64,000 nucleotides of DNA, from the NCBI RefSeq assembly GCF_002575655.3, contig NC_053040.3, positions 465,358,780-465,422,779 on the forward strand, given 5' to 3'. This DNA comes from Aegilops tauschii subsp. strangulata (Eukaryota > Streptophyta > Magnoliopsida > Poales > Poaceae). The notes beneath the pieces are model-generated. The model made no database searches and was not told the DNA's origin. It saw only the letters and a program-made list of their open reading frames with translations. Made by a program: the position numbers and the translations under genes. Position 1 is the stretch's first letter; every line of letters begins with the position of its first letter. Positions 1 through 11,524 of this stretch are shown in pieces.

Positions 1-118
1 TCAGAGTCAACAGTTTTTACCTCATCTGTTGTAGTCAGGTGGTTTTTGGTGATGTAAATTTTACATCTATTTTACACATCTATTGGAGATGCTATTAGAA
101 TCCCACTTGAGATTGACG

Positions 119-320
119 ATGTCTGTCTTGTGCTGCTTCAGCATTGACGTCTTACGGCTCACCGGGGCTGCTCCAATGACAGAACGATCCATCACAACAG
201 AGCAGTGCCCTGGACGCCGTCTATAGATTCCTCAGATCTTCCTCCACACCTCCGACAGCCACCTCTGCCTCAACTGCTTCAGCGACCAACCCAATGATGC
301 TGAGGTCGACATGGCTACGG
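119..320 (+). pseudogene. Exon-like block, older copy of the 812-1010 exon
   Basis: This stretch aligns by eye with 812-1010. Shared landmarks are a CCTCAGATCT core, a run of Pro/Thr/Ser codons, and a matching end (codons LRST) followed by a possible GT donor. It looks like the first unit of a duplicated exon in the tnpA-like gene. No continuous reading frame covers it, so it is probably decayed. Bases 1-118 hold nothing I recognise. Confidence 0.35.
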
Positions 321-378
321 CAAAGAGGTTGTACACTTGTTGCATCACTTATTACTATACATTCATGTCGATCCATTA

Positions 379-760
379 GGGCTATTTTGGTTCGACGGAA
401 AAACATAGCAATAGGGAATTTTCCAATGGCACTCTACTATTCAATTATTCATGCATTTTGTTGAAAGGAATGAAGCAAAACATCCACCTGGACCTACTTT
501 TAAAAATCCTATGCATGAAAACAAGACCAAGTGCATTAGTGGAAGAATAACATTCTAACTGTACATGCTTTCATATGGTTTCACTTTATTTTGGCCATGT
601 TTCTTTGCATTCCTCTGCTCTTCCAATTCCTGTAAACCAAACAGCCAAGTTGACAGAAATCCTGTGTTTACAAATGCTCTATTTACCATGTACATTCCTA
701 TCCTATTCCGGTGTTTTTCCTATCCCTGCGTTTTTAGAATCATGCAAGCCAAATGAGCCC
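379..760. mobile_element. Tourist-like (PIF/Harbinger) MITE
   Basis: A 382-bp non-coding element starts GGGCTATTTTGGTTCG and ends AGCCAAATGAGCCC, an imperfect terminal inverted repeat of the kind seen in grass Harbinger MITEs. It is flanked on both sides by TTA (376-378 and 761-763), the duplication typical of Tourist elements. The small open frames inside are not genes. It lies between the two copies of the duplicated exon. Confidence 0.8.
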
Positions 761-811
761 TTACATAATTACTTCAGTTACAGGTAGGTGTTGAAGGGAA
801 CTTTGTGTGGT

Positions 812-2916
812 TTGTCCTGCTCCTGCCGCGACGTCGTCCACCTCACCTGAGGTGCTCCATCGACAGAAACATCCACCAAACCAGACATCACGACTCCTGA
901 CCGTCTTTCGCCGCCTCAGATCTCCTTCCCTGCCGCCGACACCCACCACAACAGCATCACCATCGTCGACTCAGCAGATGAACCTGAGGAGTACACGGGT
1001 CCAGAAGAGAGGTCGCACTCTTTTGATTCTGCTTATGTTATGCATTGCTTAAAATTACCTGCTACTTTATCGTCCTGTTCACCTCTTGGACTCCAAGTCA
1101 GGTCCAAATTAATGTTCAAACTTGAGTTCTAAATTAGTTGTGGGGCACATATCGAGGAAGCAATGAATAGTATCTCTGTCTAATATCTGGTTCACCTAGG
1201 GTATGCCAATGTTGTTCATCTTGGGTGGGAAACAAATAGTAAAGCAATCATCATCTGTCTTTTTATTAAATTAAAGCAATCATCAGCCTGCTATCATTAT
1301 TTTTGGATCCATCCACTGGTTGTTACCATCACTCCAAATTTCTGCATGCTCTCCTTACATAATCTCATCATATTTTTTTCGTATGCATGTCAGATATTGT
1401 ACACAGTCATGTTGAACATGTAGAGAAAAAGGAAGAGTTTTGCGCGGCAATACAATGTCATGAAAACATCGCTCCATGGTGGGTTCAATGGCAAACCCTC
1501 CCCACCCCTCTCCAGATTGTAATCCAGAGGAAGATATCTGTTCTGAGGCGGATTTAGACGCGGCTGACCACTCCTATTTACCCCCAAGGTGTTTGCTCTA
1601 CCTTGGCATGATGATGTTAGTCATATCATGCATATGTTGCCTTGCAGTGCCTACTTTTGAAATCATATATGTCATCTGCTTAGTTTAGACATGTTCTGTA
1701 ATGCCACCTATTTAGTTTCTATATCATATATGAGAATTATGCGGTCTCATGTCTTTTAGCCAGCCATAATATACGTGAAATGTGCAATGCCATCCTGTTT
1801 AACCAGGCATCATATATTTGAATGATATCTTGCCCATCCTTTTGTTCATTACATTTCCATTTGTCGACAATGTTTGTACATTAAACTACTCTTCCTGTGA
1901 ATTAGCCATTTGGGTGGGAGATTGAAAAATCTGGAGTGAAAACAAGGCCTTCAGCGCAGACAGTGCTACCTGTCGAAGCAGATCTCTTGTTGGGTCCTGA
2001 TAGCTCCTCAGAGATGGATTCAGAGACAGATGACCAGTCCTATTCCCCCATCGAGGTGTCTGCTCTAACTTGGCACGGTTATACTGCTCATATCATGCAT
2101 ATGGTGTCTTGCATTGCATGGATTAGACATCATATACACAATATTCAACACCATGTTCTTAGTTCAGACATCATATCTAATGCCCTCTGTTTAGCATATA
2201 AATCACATATGTGAATTAAATGATGCGATCATGATTACTTAGATAACATGTAGGTGAATTATGTCATGTGATCCTGTTTAGTTATTCATCATATCTTTGA
2301 ATTATGTTATGCCATGATATCCGGTTTAGATAGACATCATATATGTGAAATTATGTCATGCTATCCGTTTTAGTTAAACAATATACATGTCAACTATTTC
2401 ATGCCCTTTTTTTTCCACACTATCTATTGCATCTGTCTCTCATACAATGTATGTACATTCAACTATGTTTTCTGTTTATCAACCATTTGAATTGGAGCGG
2501 GTGATGCCAGCATCTAGCGGACTAAAAACACGGTCTTCAAATAAAACAATGCTACCTCTCGGTGGAGATAGCACCCCGGTTGTACATGCACGAGAACTAG
2601 CCCCACCACACATAACCCAAACTCTCGCAGATTGTACCCCTACTGCGATGGACAGAGAACCAGCTTCACCCAATCTAACCCCAACCCCAGCAGATAGTAA
2701 CCCAGTTCCTGTTGACACAGCACCATCTCCACCACAGAGCTCCCAAACAAGAGCAGTTAGTAAGGCAGCTCCAGTGCCCAAAGGGCCAGTACTACCATGG
2801 CGAACCCCAACTCCACCAGTTAGTACGCCTATTCCTGTGGAGGAAGCACAACCAGCTAGTCGTAGTTTAGCATCTATCGCATTTGATGTTTTTAAATCGT
2901 ATGTGCGTATCTTCCT
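812..2916 (+). pseudogene. tnpA-like (Ptta/En/Spm family) transposase gene, 5' half
   Basis: Four exon-like blocks can be read: about 812-1010, about 1470-1590 (donor after the codons for LPPR), 1911-2061 (acceptor before PFGWE, donor after SPIE) and 2485-2916. The second and third share acidic Ser/Asp-rich codons ending in DxxSYxP; the third and fourth share a Pro-Phe start and KTR-S motifs, so the gene seems built from duplicated exons. The fourth is Pro/Thr-rich (repeated PTPAD/PVPVD) and ends ASIAFDVFKSYVRIF, where the Angela element interrupts it; the exon resumes at 11525. The family is a plant-specific CACTA-associated DNA-binding protein. The start codon is not clear. As it stands the gene cannot make a full product. 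Confidence 0.55.
1670..2400 (+). repeat. Degenerate ~60-bp repeats within introns
   Basis: The introns between the duplicated exons contain repeated units built on 'gacatcatatatgtgaat' and 'atgtcatgctatcc'. They are clearest at 2205-2395. The repeats fit tandem growth of the exon-intron unit. No function is visible. Confidence 0.45.
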
Positions 2917-4208
2917 TGTTGGAAATATGCCCTAGAGGCAATAATAAATGGTTATTATTATATTTCTTTGTTCATGGTAATTGTCTATTATTCATGCTAT
3001 GATTGTATTGTCCGGAAATCGTAATACATGTGTGAATACATAGACCACAACGTGTCCCTAGTAAGCCTCTAGTTGACTAGCTCGTTGATCAACAGATAGT
3101 CACGGTTTCCTGACTATGGACATTGGATGTCGTTGATAACGGGATCACATCATTAGGAGAATGATGTGATGGACAAGACCCAATCCTAAGCATAGCATAA
3201 AAGATCTTGTAGTTTCGTTTGCTAGAGCTTTTCCAATGTCAAGTATCTTTTCCTTAGACCATGAGATCGTGCAACTCCCGGATACCGTAGGAGTGCTTTG
3301 GGTGTGCCAAACGTCACAACGTAACTGGGTGACTATAAAGGTGCACTACGGGTATCTCCGAAAGTGTCTGTTGGGTTGGCACGGATCGAGACTGGGATTT
3401 GTCACTCCGTGTGACGGAGAGGTATCTCTGGGCCCACTCGGTAATGCATCATCATAATGAGCTCAATGTGACTAAGGCGTTAGTCACGGGATCATGCATT
3501 GCGGTACGAGTAAAGAGACTTGCCGGTAATGAGATTGAACAAGGTATTGGGATACCGACGATCGAATCTCGGGCAAGTAACATACCGTTTGACAAAGGGA
3601 ATTGCATACGGATTGATTGAATCCTCGACACCGTGGTTCATCCGATGAGATCATCGTGGAACATGTGGGAGCCAACATGGGTATCCAGATCCCGCTGTTG
3701 GTTATTGACCGGAGAGGCGTCTCGGTCATGTCTGCATGTCTCCCGAACCCGTAGGGTCTACACACTTAAGGTCCGGTGACGCTAGGGTTGTAGAGATATA
3801 TGTATGCGGAAACCCGAAAGTTGTTCGGAGTCCCGGATGAGATCCCGGACGTCACGAGAGGTTCCGGAATGGTCCGGAGGTGAAGAATTATATATAGGAA
3901 GTCATGTTTCGGCCACCGGGAAAGTTTCGGGGGTTACCGGTATTGTACCGGGACCACCGGAAGGGTCCCGGGGGTCCACCGGGTGGGGCCACCTATCCCG
4001 GAGGGCCCCGTGGGCTGAAAGTGGAAGGGAACCAGCCCTTAGTGGGCTGGGGCGCCCCCTTGGGCCTCCCCCCATGCGCCTAGGGTTGGGAACCCTAGGG
4101 GGGGAGCTTCCCCCTTGCCTTGGGGGGCAAGGCACCCCTTCCCCCCCACTTGGCCGCCGCCCCCCTTGGAGATCTGATCTCCCAAGGGCTGGCGCCCCCC
4201 CAGGGGTC

Positions 4209-4218
4209 CTATAAATAG
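4209..4218 (+). promoter_or_regulatory. LTR TATA box (copy 1, 5' LTR)
   Basis: CTATAAATAG just upstream of the (CT)n tract, placed as the Pol II promoter of the retrotransposon. The same motif is at 11095-11104 in the 3' LTR and, inverted, at 26687-26696 and 33508-33517 in copy 2. Confidence 0.65.
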
Positions 4219-4276
4219 TGGGGGGGAGGGAGGGCAGCAAACTACAGCCTTGGGCGCCTCCCTCTCCCCCTGGAAC

Positions 4277-4278
<2 letters not shown>

Positions 4279-4353
<75 letters not shown>
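4279..4353 (+). repeat. (CT)n microsatellite, ~37 units
   Basis: A pure CT run in the transcribed part of the 5' LTR. The matching run in the 3' LTR (11165-11179) has only about 7 units. Confidence 0.95.
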
Positions 4354-4356
<3 letters not shown>

Positions 4357-4699
4357 GAAGCTTGGTGAAGCCCTGCCGGAGACCCACTACATCCACCACC
4401 ACGCCGTCGTGCTGCTGGATCTCCATCAACCTCTCTTTCCCCCTTGCTGGATCAAGAAGGAGGAGACGTCGCTGCACCGTACGTGTGTTGAACGCGGAGG
4501 TGCCGTCCGTTCGGCACTCGGTCCTCGGTGATTTGGATCACGGCGAGTACGACTCCGTCATCCACGTTCATTGGAACGCTTCCGCTCGCGATCTACAAGG
4601 GTATGTAGATGCACTCCTTTCCCCTCGTTGCTAGTAGACTCCATAGATGCATCTTGGTGAGCGTAGGAAAATTTTAAATTATGCTACGATTCCCAACAG

Positions 4700-4713
4700 T
4701 GGCATCATGAGCC
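4700..4713 (+). other. Primer-binding region of Angela copy 1
   Basis: TGGCATCATGAGCC lies one base after the 5' LTR. The usual Copia site is TGGTATCAGAGC, complementary to initiator tRNA-Met. The sequence here is altered inside the pairing region, which could reduce priming. Confidence 0.6.
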
Positions 4714-5989
4714 AGGTCTATGCGTAGTTACTATGCACAAGTAGAACACAAAGCAGTTGTGGGTGTTGAGTTTGCCAATTCTTCTTGCCGCTACTAGTCT
4801 TTTCTTGTTTCGGCGGCATTGTAGGATGAAGCGGCCCGGACCGACCTTACACGTACACTTACGTGAGACAGGTTCCACCGACTGACATGCACAAGTTGCA
4901 TAAGGTGGCTAGCGGGTGTCTGTCTCTCCTACTTTAGTCGGAACGGATTCGATGAAAAGGGTCCTTATGAAGGGTAAATAGAAATTGGCAAATCACGTTG
5001 TGGTCATACGTAGGTAAGAAACGTTCTTGCTAGAAACCTACAAACCACGTAAAAACTTGCAACAACAATTAGAGGACGTCTAACTTGTTTTTGCAGCAAG
5101 TGCTATGTGATGTGATATGGCCAGAAGATGTGATGAATGATATATGTGATGTATGAGATTGATCATATTCTTGTAATAGGAATCACGACTTGCATGTCGA
5201 TGAGTATGACAACCGGCAGGAGCCATAGGATTTGTCTTTATTATTTTGCATGACCTGCGTGTCATTGAATAACGCCATGTAAATTACTTTACTTTGTTGC
5301 TAAACGAGTTAGCCATAGAAGTAGAAGTAATCGTTGGCGTGACGACTTCATGAAGACACAATGATGGAGATCATGGTGTCATGCCGGTGACAGGTGCCCC
5401 GAAGATGGAGATCAAAGGAGCATGATGATATTGGCCATATCATGTCACTATTTGATTGCATGTGATGTTTATCATGTTTTTGCATCTTATTTGCTTAGAA
5501 CGACGGTAGTAAGTAAGATGATCCCTTATAATAATTTCAAGAAAGTGTTCACCCTAACTGTGCACCGTTGCGAAGGTTCGTTGTTTCGAAGCACCACGTG
5601 ATGATCGGGTGTGATAGATTCTAACGTTCGAATACAACGGGTGTTGACAAGCCTAGCATGTACAGACATGGCCTCGGAACACACGCAATACACTTAGGTT
5701 GACTTGACGAGCCTAGCATGTACAGACATGGCCTCGGAACACGGAGGACCGAAAGGTCGAGCATGAGTCGTATAGAAGATACGATCAACATGGAGATGTT
5801 CACCGATCTTGACTAGTCCGTCTCACGTGATGATCGGACACGGCCTAGTTAAACTCGGATCATGTTTCACTTAGATGACTAGAGGGATGTCTATCTGAGT
5901 GGGAGTTCATAATCAGATGAACTTCATTATCATGAACATAGTCAATAGGAATTTGCAAATTATGTCATAGCTTGCGCTTTAGTTCTACT

Positions 5990-8900
5990 GGTTAAGATAT
6001 GTTCCTAGAGAAGATTTAGTTGAAAGTTGGTAGTAGCAATTATGCGGACTGGGTCCGTAAACTGAGGATTGTCCTCATTGCTGCACAGAAGGCTTATGTC
6101 CTTAATGCACCGCTCGGTGTGCTAAACCTCAGCGTCGTCTGTAGATGTTACGGAACATCTGACATACATGTTTTGATGACTACGTGATAGTTCAGTACGG
6201 TTTAGAATTGTGGCACCAAAGACGTTTTTGAAACGTCGCAGAACATGTGAGATGTTCCGAAGACTGAAATTGGGATTTCAGACTAGTGCCCACGTCAAGA
6301 GGTATGAGACCTCTGACAACTTTCTTAAGCCTGCAAACTAAGGGAGAAAAGCTCAATCGTTGAGCATGTGCTCAGATTGTCTGAGTGCCACAATCGCTTG
6401 AATCGAGTGGGAGTTAATCTCCCAGATGAGATAGTGATAGTTCTCCATAGTCACTGCTACCAAGCTAGTAGAGCTTCGTGATGAACTATAACATATCAAG
6501 GATAGTTATGATGATCCTTGAGCTATTCACGATGTTTGACACCGCGAGAGTAGAAATCAAGAAGGAGCATCAATTGTTGATGGTTAGTAAAACCACTAGT
6601 TTAAGAAGGGCAAAGGCAAAAGGGATACTTCATGAAACAGCAAGTCGTTTGCTGCTCTAGTGAAGAACCCCAAGGTTGAACCCAAACCCGAGACTAAGTG
6701 CTTCTGTAATGAGAGGAATGGTCACTGAAGCAGTACTACCCTAGATACTTGGTAGATGAGAAGGCAGGCAAGGTCGACAGAAGTATATTGGATATACGTT
6801 ATATGGATGTGTACTTTACTAGTACTCCTAGCAGCACCAGGGTATTAGATACCGGTTCGGTTGCTAAGTGTTAGTAACTCGAAATAAAAGCTGCGGAATA
6901 AATGGAGACTAGCTAAAGGTGAGATGACGATATGTGTTGGAAGTGTTTCCAAGGTTGATGTGATCAAGCATCGCATGCTCCCTCTACCATCGAGATTTGG
7001 TGTTTGCGTTGAACATGATTGGATTATGTTTACCGCAAAACGGTTATTCATTTAAGGAGAATAATGGTTACTCTGTTTATTTGAATAATACCTTCAATGG
7101 TCTTGCACCTAAAATGAATCTCGATCGTAGTGATACACATGTTCATGCCAAAAGATATAAGATAGTAATGATAGTACCACATACTTGTGGCACTGCCACT
7201 TGAGTCATATTGGTATAAAACGCATGAAGAAGCTCCATATAGATGGATCTTTGGACTCACTCGTTTTTGAAAAGATTGAGACATGCGAACCATGTCTATT
7301 GGTATATATGCATGAAGAAACTCCATGCAGATGGATCGTTTGGACTCACTTGATTATGAATCACTTGAGACATGCAAATCATACCACATGGGCAAGATGA
7401 CTGAAAGTCCTCGTTTTCAGTAAGATGGAACAAGAGAGCAACTTATTGGAAGTAATACATTTTGATGTACGCAGTCCAATGAGTGCTGAGGCATGCAATG
7501 GATATCGTTATGTTCTTACTTCACAGATGATTTGAGTAGATGCTGAGTGTATTTACTTGATGAAACAATAGTCTGAATTATTGAAAGGTTCAAGTAATTT
7601 CAGAGTGAAGTTGAAGATCGTCGTGACAAGAGGATAAAATGTCTGTGATATGATCATAGAGATGAGTATCTGAGATACGAGTGTGGCACACAATTGAGAC
7701 ATTGTGGAAAGTGTTTCACAATTAATACCGCCTAGAACACCATAGTGTGATGGTGTGTCCGAACATCATAACTGCATCCTATTGGATATGGTGCATACCA
7801 TGATGTTTCTTATCGAATTACCACTATCGTTTATGGGTTAGGCATTAGAGACAACCGCATTCACTTTAAAAGGGGCACCACGCAATTCCGTTGAGACGAC
7901 ACCGTTTAGAGAAACCTAAGTTGTCGTTTCTTAAAAGTTTGGGGCTGCGATGCTTATGTGAAAAAGTTTCAGGCTGATAAGCTCGAACCCAAAGCGGATA
8001 AATGCATCTTCATAGAATACCCAAACACAGTTGGGTATACCTCCTATTTCAGATCTGGAAGCAAAAGTAATTGCTTCTAGAAACGAGTCCTTTCTCGAGG
8101 AAAAGTTTCTCTCGAAAGAATTGAGTGGGAGGATGGTGGAGACTTGATAAGGTTATTGAACCGTCGCTTCAACTAGTGTGTAGCAGGGCACAGGAAGTTG
8201 TTCCTGTGGCACCTATACCAATTGAAGTGGAAGCTTATGATAGTGATCATGAAACTTCGGATCAAGTCACTACCAAACCTCGTAGGACGACGAGGATGCG
8301 CACTACTTCAGAGTAATGCGTGATCCTGTCTTGGAAGTCATGTTGCTAGACAGCAATGAACCTACGAGCTATGGAGAAGCGATGGTGGGCCCATATTCCG
8401 ACGAATGGCTCGAGGCCATGAAATCCGAGATAGAATCCATGTATCAGAACAAAGCATGGACTTTGGTGAACTTGCCCGATGATCGGCAAGCCATTGAGAT
8501 AAATGGATCTTTAAGAAGAAGACAGACATGGACGGTAATGTTACCATCTATGAAGCTCGACTTGTGGCAAAGAGTATTTTCACAAGTTCAAGGAGTTGAC
8601 TACGATGAGTTTTTCTCATCCGTAGCGATGCTTAGGTCCGTCGGAATCATGTTAGCATTAGCTGCATTTATGAAATCTGGCAGATGGATGTCAAAACAAG
8701 TTTCCTTACCAGTTTTCGTAAGGAAAGGTTGTATGTGATACAATCAGAAAAGTTTTGTCGATCCTAAGGATGCTAAAAGGTATGCTAGCTCCAGCGATCC
8801 TTCCATGGATTAGAGCAAGCATCTCGGAGTCAGAATATACGCTTTGATGGAGTGATCAAAGTTTTTGGGTTTATACAAAGTTTGTTAGAAACTTGTATTT

Positions 8901-9420
8901 ACAATAAAGTGAGTGGGAGCGCTACAACATTTCTGATAAGTATATGTAAATGACATATTGTTGATCCGAAATGATGTAAAAATTTCTGGAAAGCATAAAG
9001 GGTTGTTTGAAAGGAGTTTTTCAAAGGAAGACCTGGATAAAGCTGCTTACATATTGGGCATCAAGATCCATAGAGATAGATCAAGACGCCTGATGATACT
9101 TTCAAAAGACAGCACACCTTGACATGATTTTGAAAGAGTTAAAAATAGATCAGCAAAGAAGGAGTTCTTGGCTGTGTTACAAGGTGTGAGTATTGAGTAA
9201 GACTCAAGACCTGACCACAGCAGAAGATAGAGAAAGGACGAACGTCGTCCCCTATGCTTTAGACGTAGGCTCTATAGTATGCTATGCTGTGTACCGCACA
9301 TGTAGTGTGCCTTGCCATGAGTTGGTCAAGAGGGTACAATAGTGATCCGGGAAAGGATCTCATGACAGCGGTCGAACTTATCCTTAGTACCTAGTGGATT
9401 AAGGAATTTTCTCGATTATG
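5990..9420 (+). pseudogene. Decayed gag-pol of Angela copy 1
   Basis: Remnants in order are gag, GAG-pre-integrase (WHCHLSHIGIKRMKKLH at about 7185-7240), integrase (about 7440-7960) and reverse transcriptase (about 8316-9150). None joins into a long frame. An 88-bp stretch starting GCATGAAGAA at 7222 is repeated at 7310, which breaks the frame. The RT catalytic YVDD codons read YVND at 8943-8954. RNase H remnants follow to about 9420. No single-frame polyprotein is possible. Confidence 0.85.
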
Positions 9421-9790
9421 GAGGTGGAAAGGAGTTCGTCGTAAAGGGTTACGTCGATGCGAACTTTGACACTAATCCGGATGACTCTGAGTAGTAAACC
9501 GGATTCGTATAGTAGAGCAATTATTTGAAATGGCTCCAAATAGCGCATGGTAGCATCCACAAGATGACATAGATATTCGTAAAGCACACGGTTCTGAAAG
9601 GTTCAGACCCGTTGACTAATAACCTCTCTCACAAGCATAACATGACCAAACCAGAACACATTGAGTGATAATCACATAGTGATGTGAACTAGATTGTTGA
9701 CTCTAGTAAACTCTTTAGATGTTGGTCACATGGTGATGTGACCAGTGAGTGTTAATCACATGGTGATGTGAACTAGATTATTGACTCTAG

Positions 9791-9804
9791 TGCAAGTGGG
9801 AGAC
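9791..9804 (+). other. Polypurine tract of Angela copy 1
   Basis: TGCAAGTGGGAGAC directly precedes the 3' LTR, the position used to prime plus-strand DNA in Copia elements. The upstream 9665-9790 holds short repeated 'cacatggtgatgtgaacta' units. Confidence 0.75.
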
Positions 9805-11524
9805 TGTTGGAAATATGCCCTAGAGGCAATAATAAATGGTTATTATTATATTTCTTTGTTCATGGTAATTGTCTATTATTCATGCTATAATTGTATTGTC
9901 CGGAAATCATAATACATGTGTGAATACATAGACCACAACGTGTCCCTAGTAAGCCTCTAGTTGACTAGCTCATTGATCAACAGATAGTCACGGTTTCCTG
10001 ACTATGGACATTGGATGTCGTTGATAACGGTATCACATCATTAGGAGAATGATGTGATGGACAAGACCCAATCCTAAGCATAGCATAAAAGATCGTGTAG
10101 TTTCGTTTGCTAGAGCTTTTCCAATGTCAAGTATCTTTTCCTTAGACCATGAGATCGTGCAACTCCCGGATACCGTAGGAGTGCTTTGGGTGTGCCAAAC
10201 GTCACAACGTAACTGGGTGACTATAAAGGTGCACTACGGGTATCTCCGAAAGTGTCTGTTGGGTTGGCACGGATCGAGACTGGGATTTGTCACTCCGTGT
10301 GACGGAGAGGTATCTCTGGGCCCACTCGGTAATGCATCATCATAATGAGCTCAATGTGACTAAGGCATTAGTCACGGGATCATGCATTGCGGTACGAGTA
10401 AAGAGACTTGCCGGTAACGAGATTGAACAAGGTATTGGGATACCGACGATCGAATCTCGGGCAAGTAACATACCGTTTGACAAAGGGAATTGCATACGGA
10501 TTGATTGAATCCTCGACACCGTGGTTCATCCGATGAGATCATCGTGGAACATGTGGGAGCCAACATGGGTATCCAGATCCCGCTGTTGGTTATTGACTGG
10601 AGAGGCATCTCGGTCATGTCTGCATGTCTCCCGAACCCGTAGGGTCTACACACTTAAGGTCCGGTGACGCTAGGGTTGTAGAGATATATGTATGCGGAAA
10701 CCCGAAAGTTGTTCGGAGTCCCGGATGAGATCCTGGACGTCACGAGAGGTTCCGAAATGGTCCGGAGGTGAAGAATTATATATAGGAAGTCAAGTTTCGG
10801 CCACCGGGAAAGTTTCGGGGGTTACCGGTATTGTACCGGGACCACCGGAAGGGTCCCGGGGGTCCACCGGGTGGGGCCACCTATCCCGGAGGGCCCCGTG
10901 GGCTGAAAGTGGAAGGGAACCAGCCCTTAGTGGGCTGGGCGCCCCCCTTGGGCCTCCCCCCATGCGCCTAGGGTTGGGAACCCTAGGGGGAGCTTCCCCC
11001 TTGCCTTGGGGGGCAAGGCACCCCTTTCCCCCCACTTGGCCGCCGCCCCCCTTGGAGATCTGATCTCCCAAGGGCTGGCGCCCCCCCAGGGGTCCTATAA
11101 ATAGTGAGGGGGAGGGAGGGCAGCAAACTACAGCCTTGGGCGCCTCCCTCTCTCCCTGCAACACCTCTCTCTCTCTCTCGCAGAAGCTTGGTGAAGCCCT
11201 GCCGGAGACCCGCTACATCCACCACCACGCCGTCGTGCTGCTGGATCTCCATCAACTTCTCCTTCCCCCTTGCTGGATCAAGAAGGAGGAGACGTCGCTG
11301 CACCATACGTGTGTTGAACGCGGAGGTGCCGTCCGTTCGGCACTCGGTCATCGGTGATTTGGATCACGGCGAGTACGACTCCGTCATCCACGTTCATTGG
11401 AACGCTTCCGCTCGCTATCTACAAGGGTATGTAGATGCACTCCTTTCCCCTCGTTGCTAGTAGACTTCATAGATGCATCTTGGTGAGCGTAGGAAAATTT
11501 TAAATTATGCTACGATTCCCAACA
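9805..11524 (+). repeat. 3' LTR of Angela copy 1
   Basis: 1,720 bp, nearly identical to 2917-4698. The differences are mostly C/T and G/A transitions plus the shorter CT run at 11165-11179 and small poly-G/C length changes. Confidence 0.93.

Larger units (their letters stand above)
2917..4698 (+). repeat. 5' LTR of Angela copy 1
   Basis: 1,782 bp, beginning TGTTGGAAAT and ending CCCAACA. It contains a TATA-like box at 4209-4218 and a (CT)n run of about 37 units at 4279-4353. Open frames inside, such as 3804-4214, are chance products of G/C-rich LTR sequence. Confidence 0.93.
2917..11524 (+). mobile_element. Angela-type Ty1/Copia LTR retrotransposon, complete but coding-defective (copy 1)
   Basis: Two long LTRs (TGTTGGAAATATGCCC...CCCAACA) flank a 5.1-kb interior with a primer-binding region, decayed gag-pol and a purine-rich tract before the 3' LTR. 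The total of 8,608 bp fits the Angela/BARE/WIS group. The flanks ttcct (2912-2916) and ttccc (11525-11529) are a 4/5 match to a 5-bp target duplication. By eye the LTRs differ at roughly two dozen positions in 1.7 kb, so the insertion is young. It splits an exon of the CACTA tnpA-like gene. Confidence 0.92.

Noticed and set aside
3804..4634. Open frames of 90-190 codons in the Angela LTRs (also 10692-11460, 26383-27102, 33204-33928)
   Set aside because: They lie wholly in LTR sequence, exist on both strands, and come from G/C-rich and CT-repeat composition; no protein family fits.
7222..7397. CRISPR-like or satellite repeat
   Set aside because: Only two units of 88 bp occur inside pol, and both match integrase-side coding sequence; it is a local duplication.
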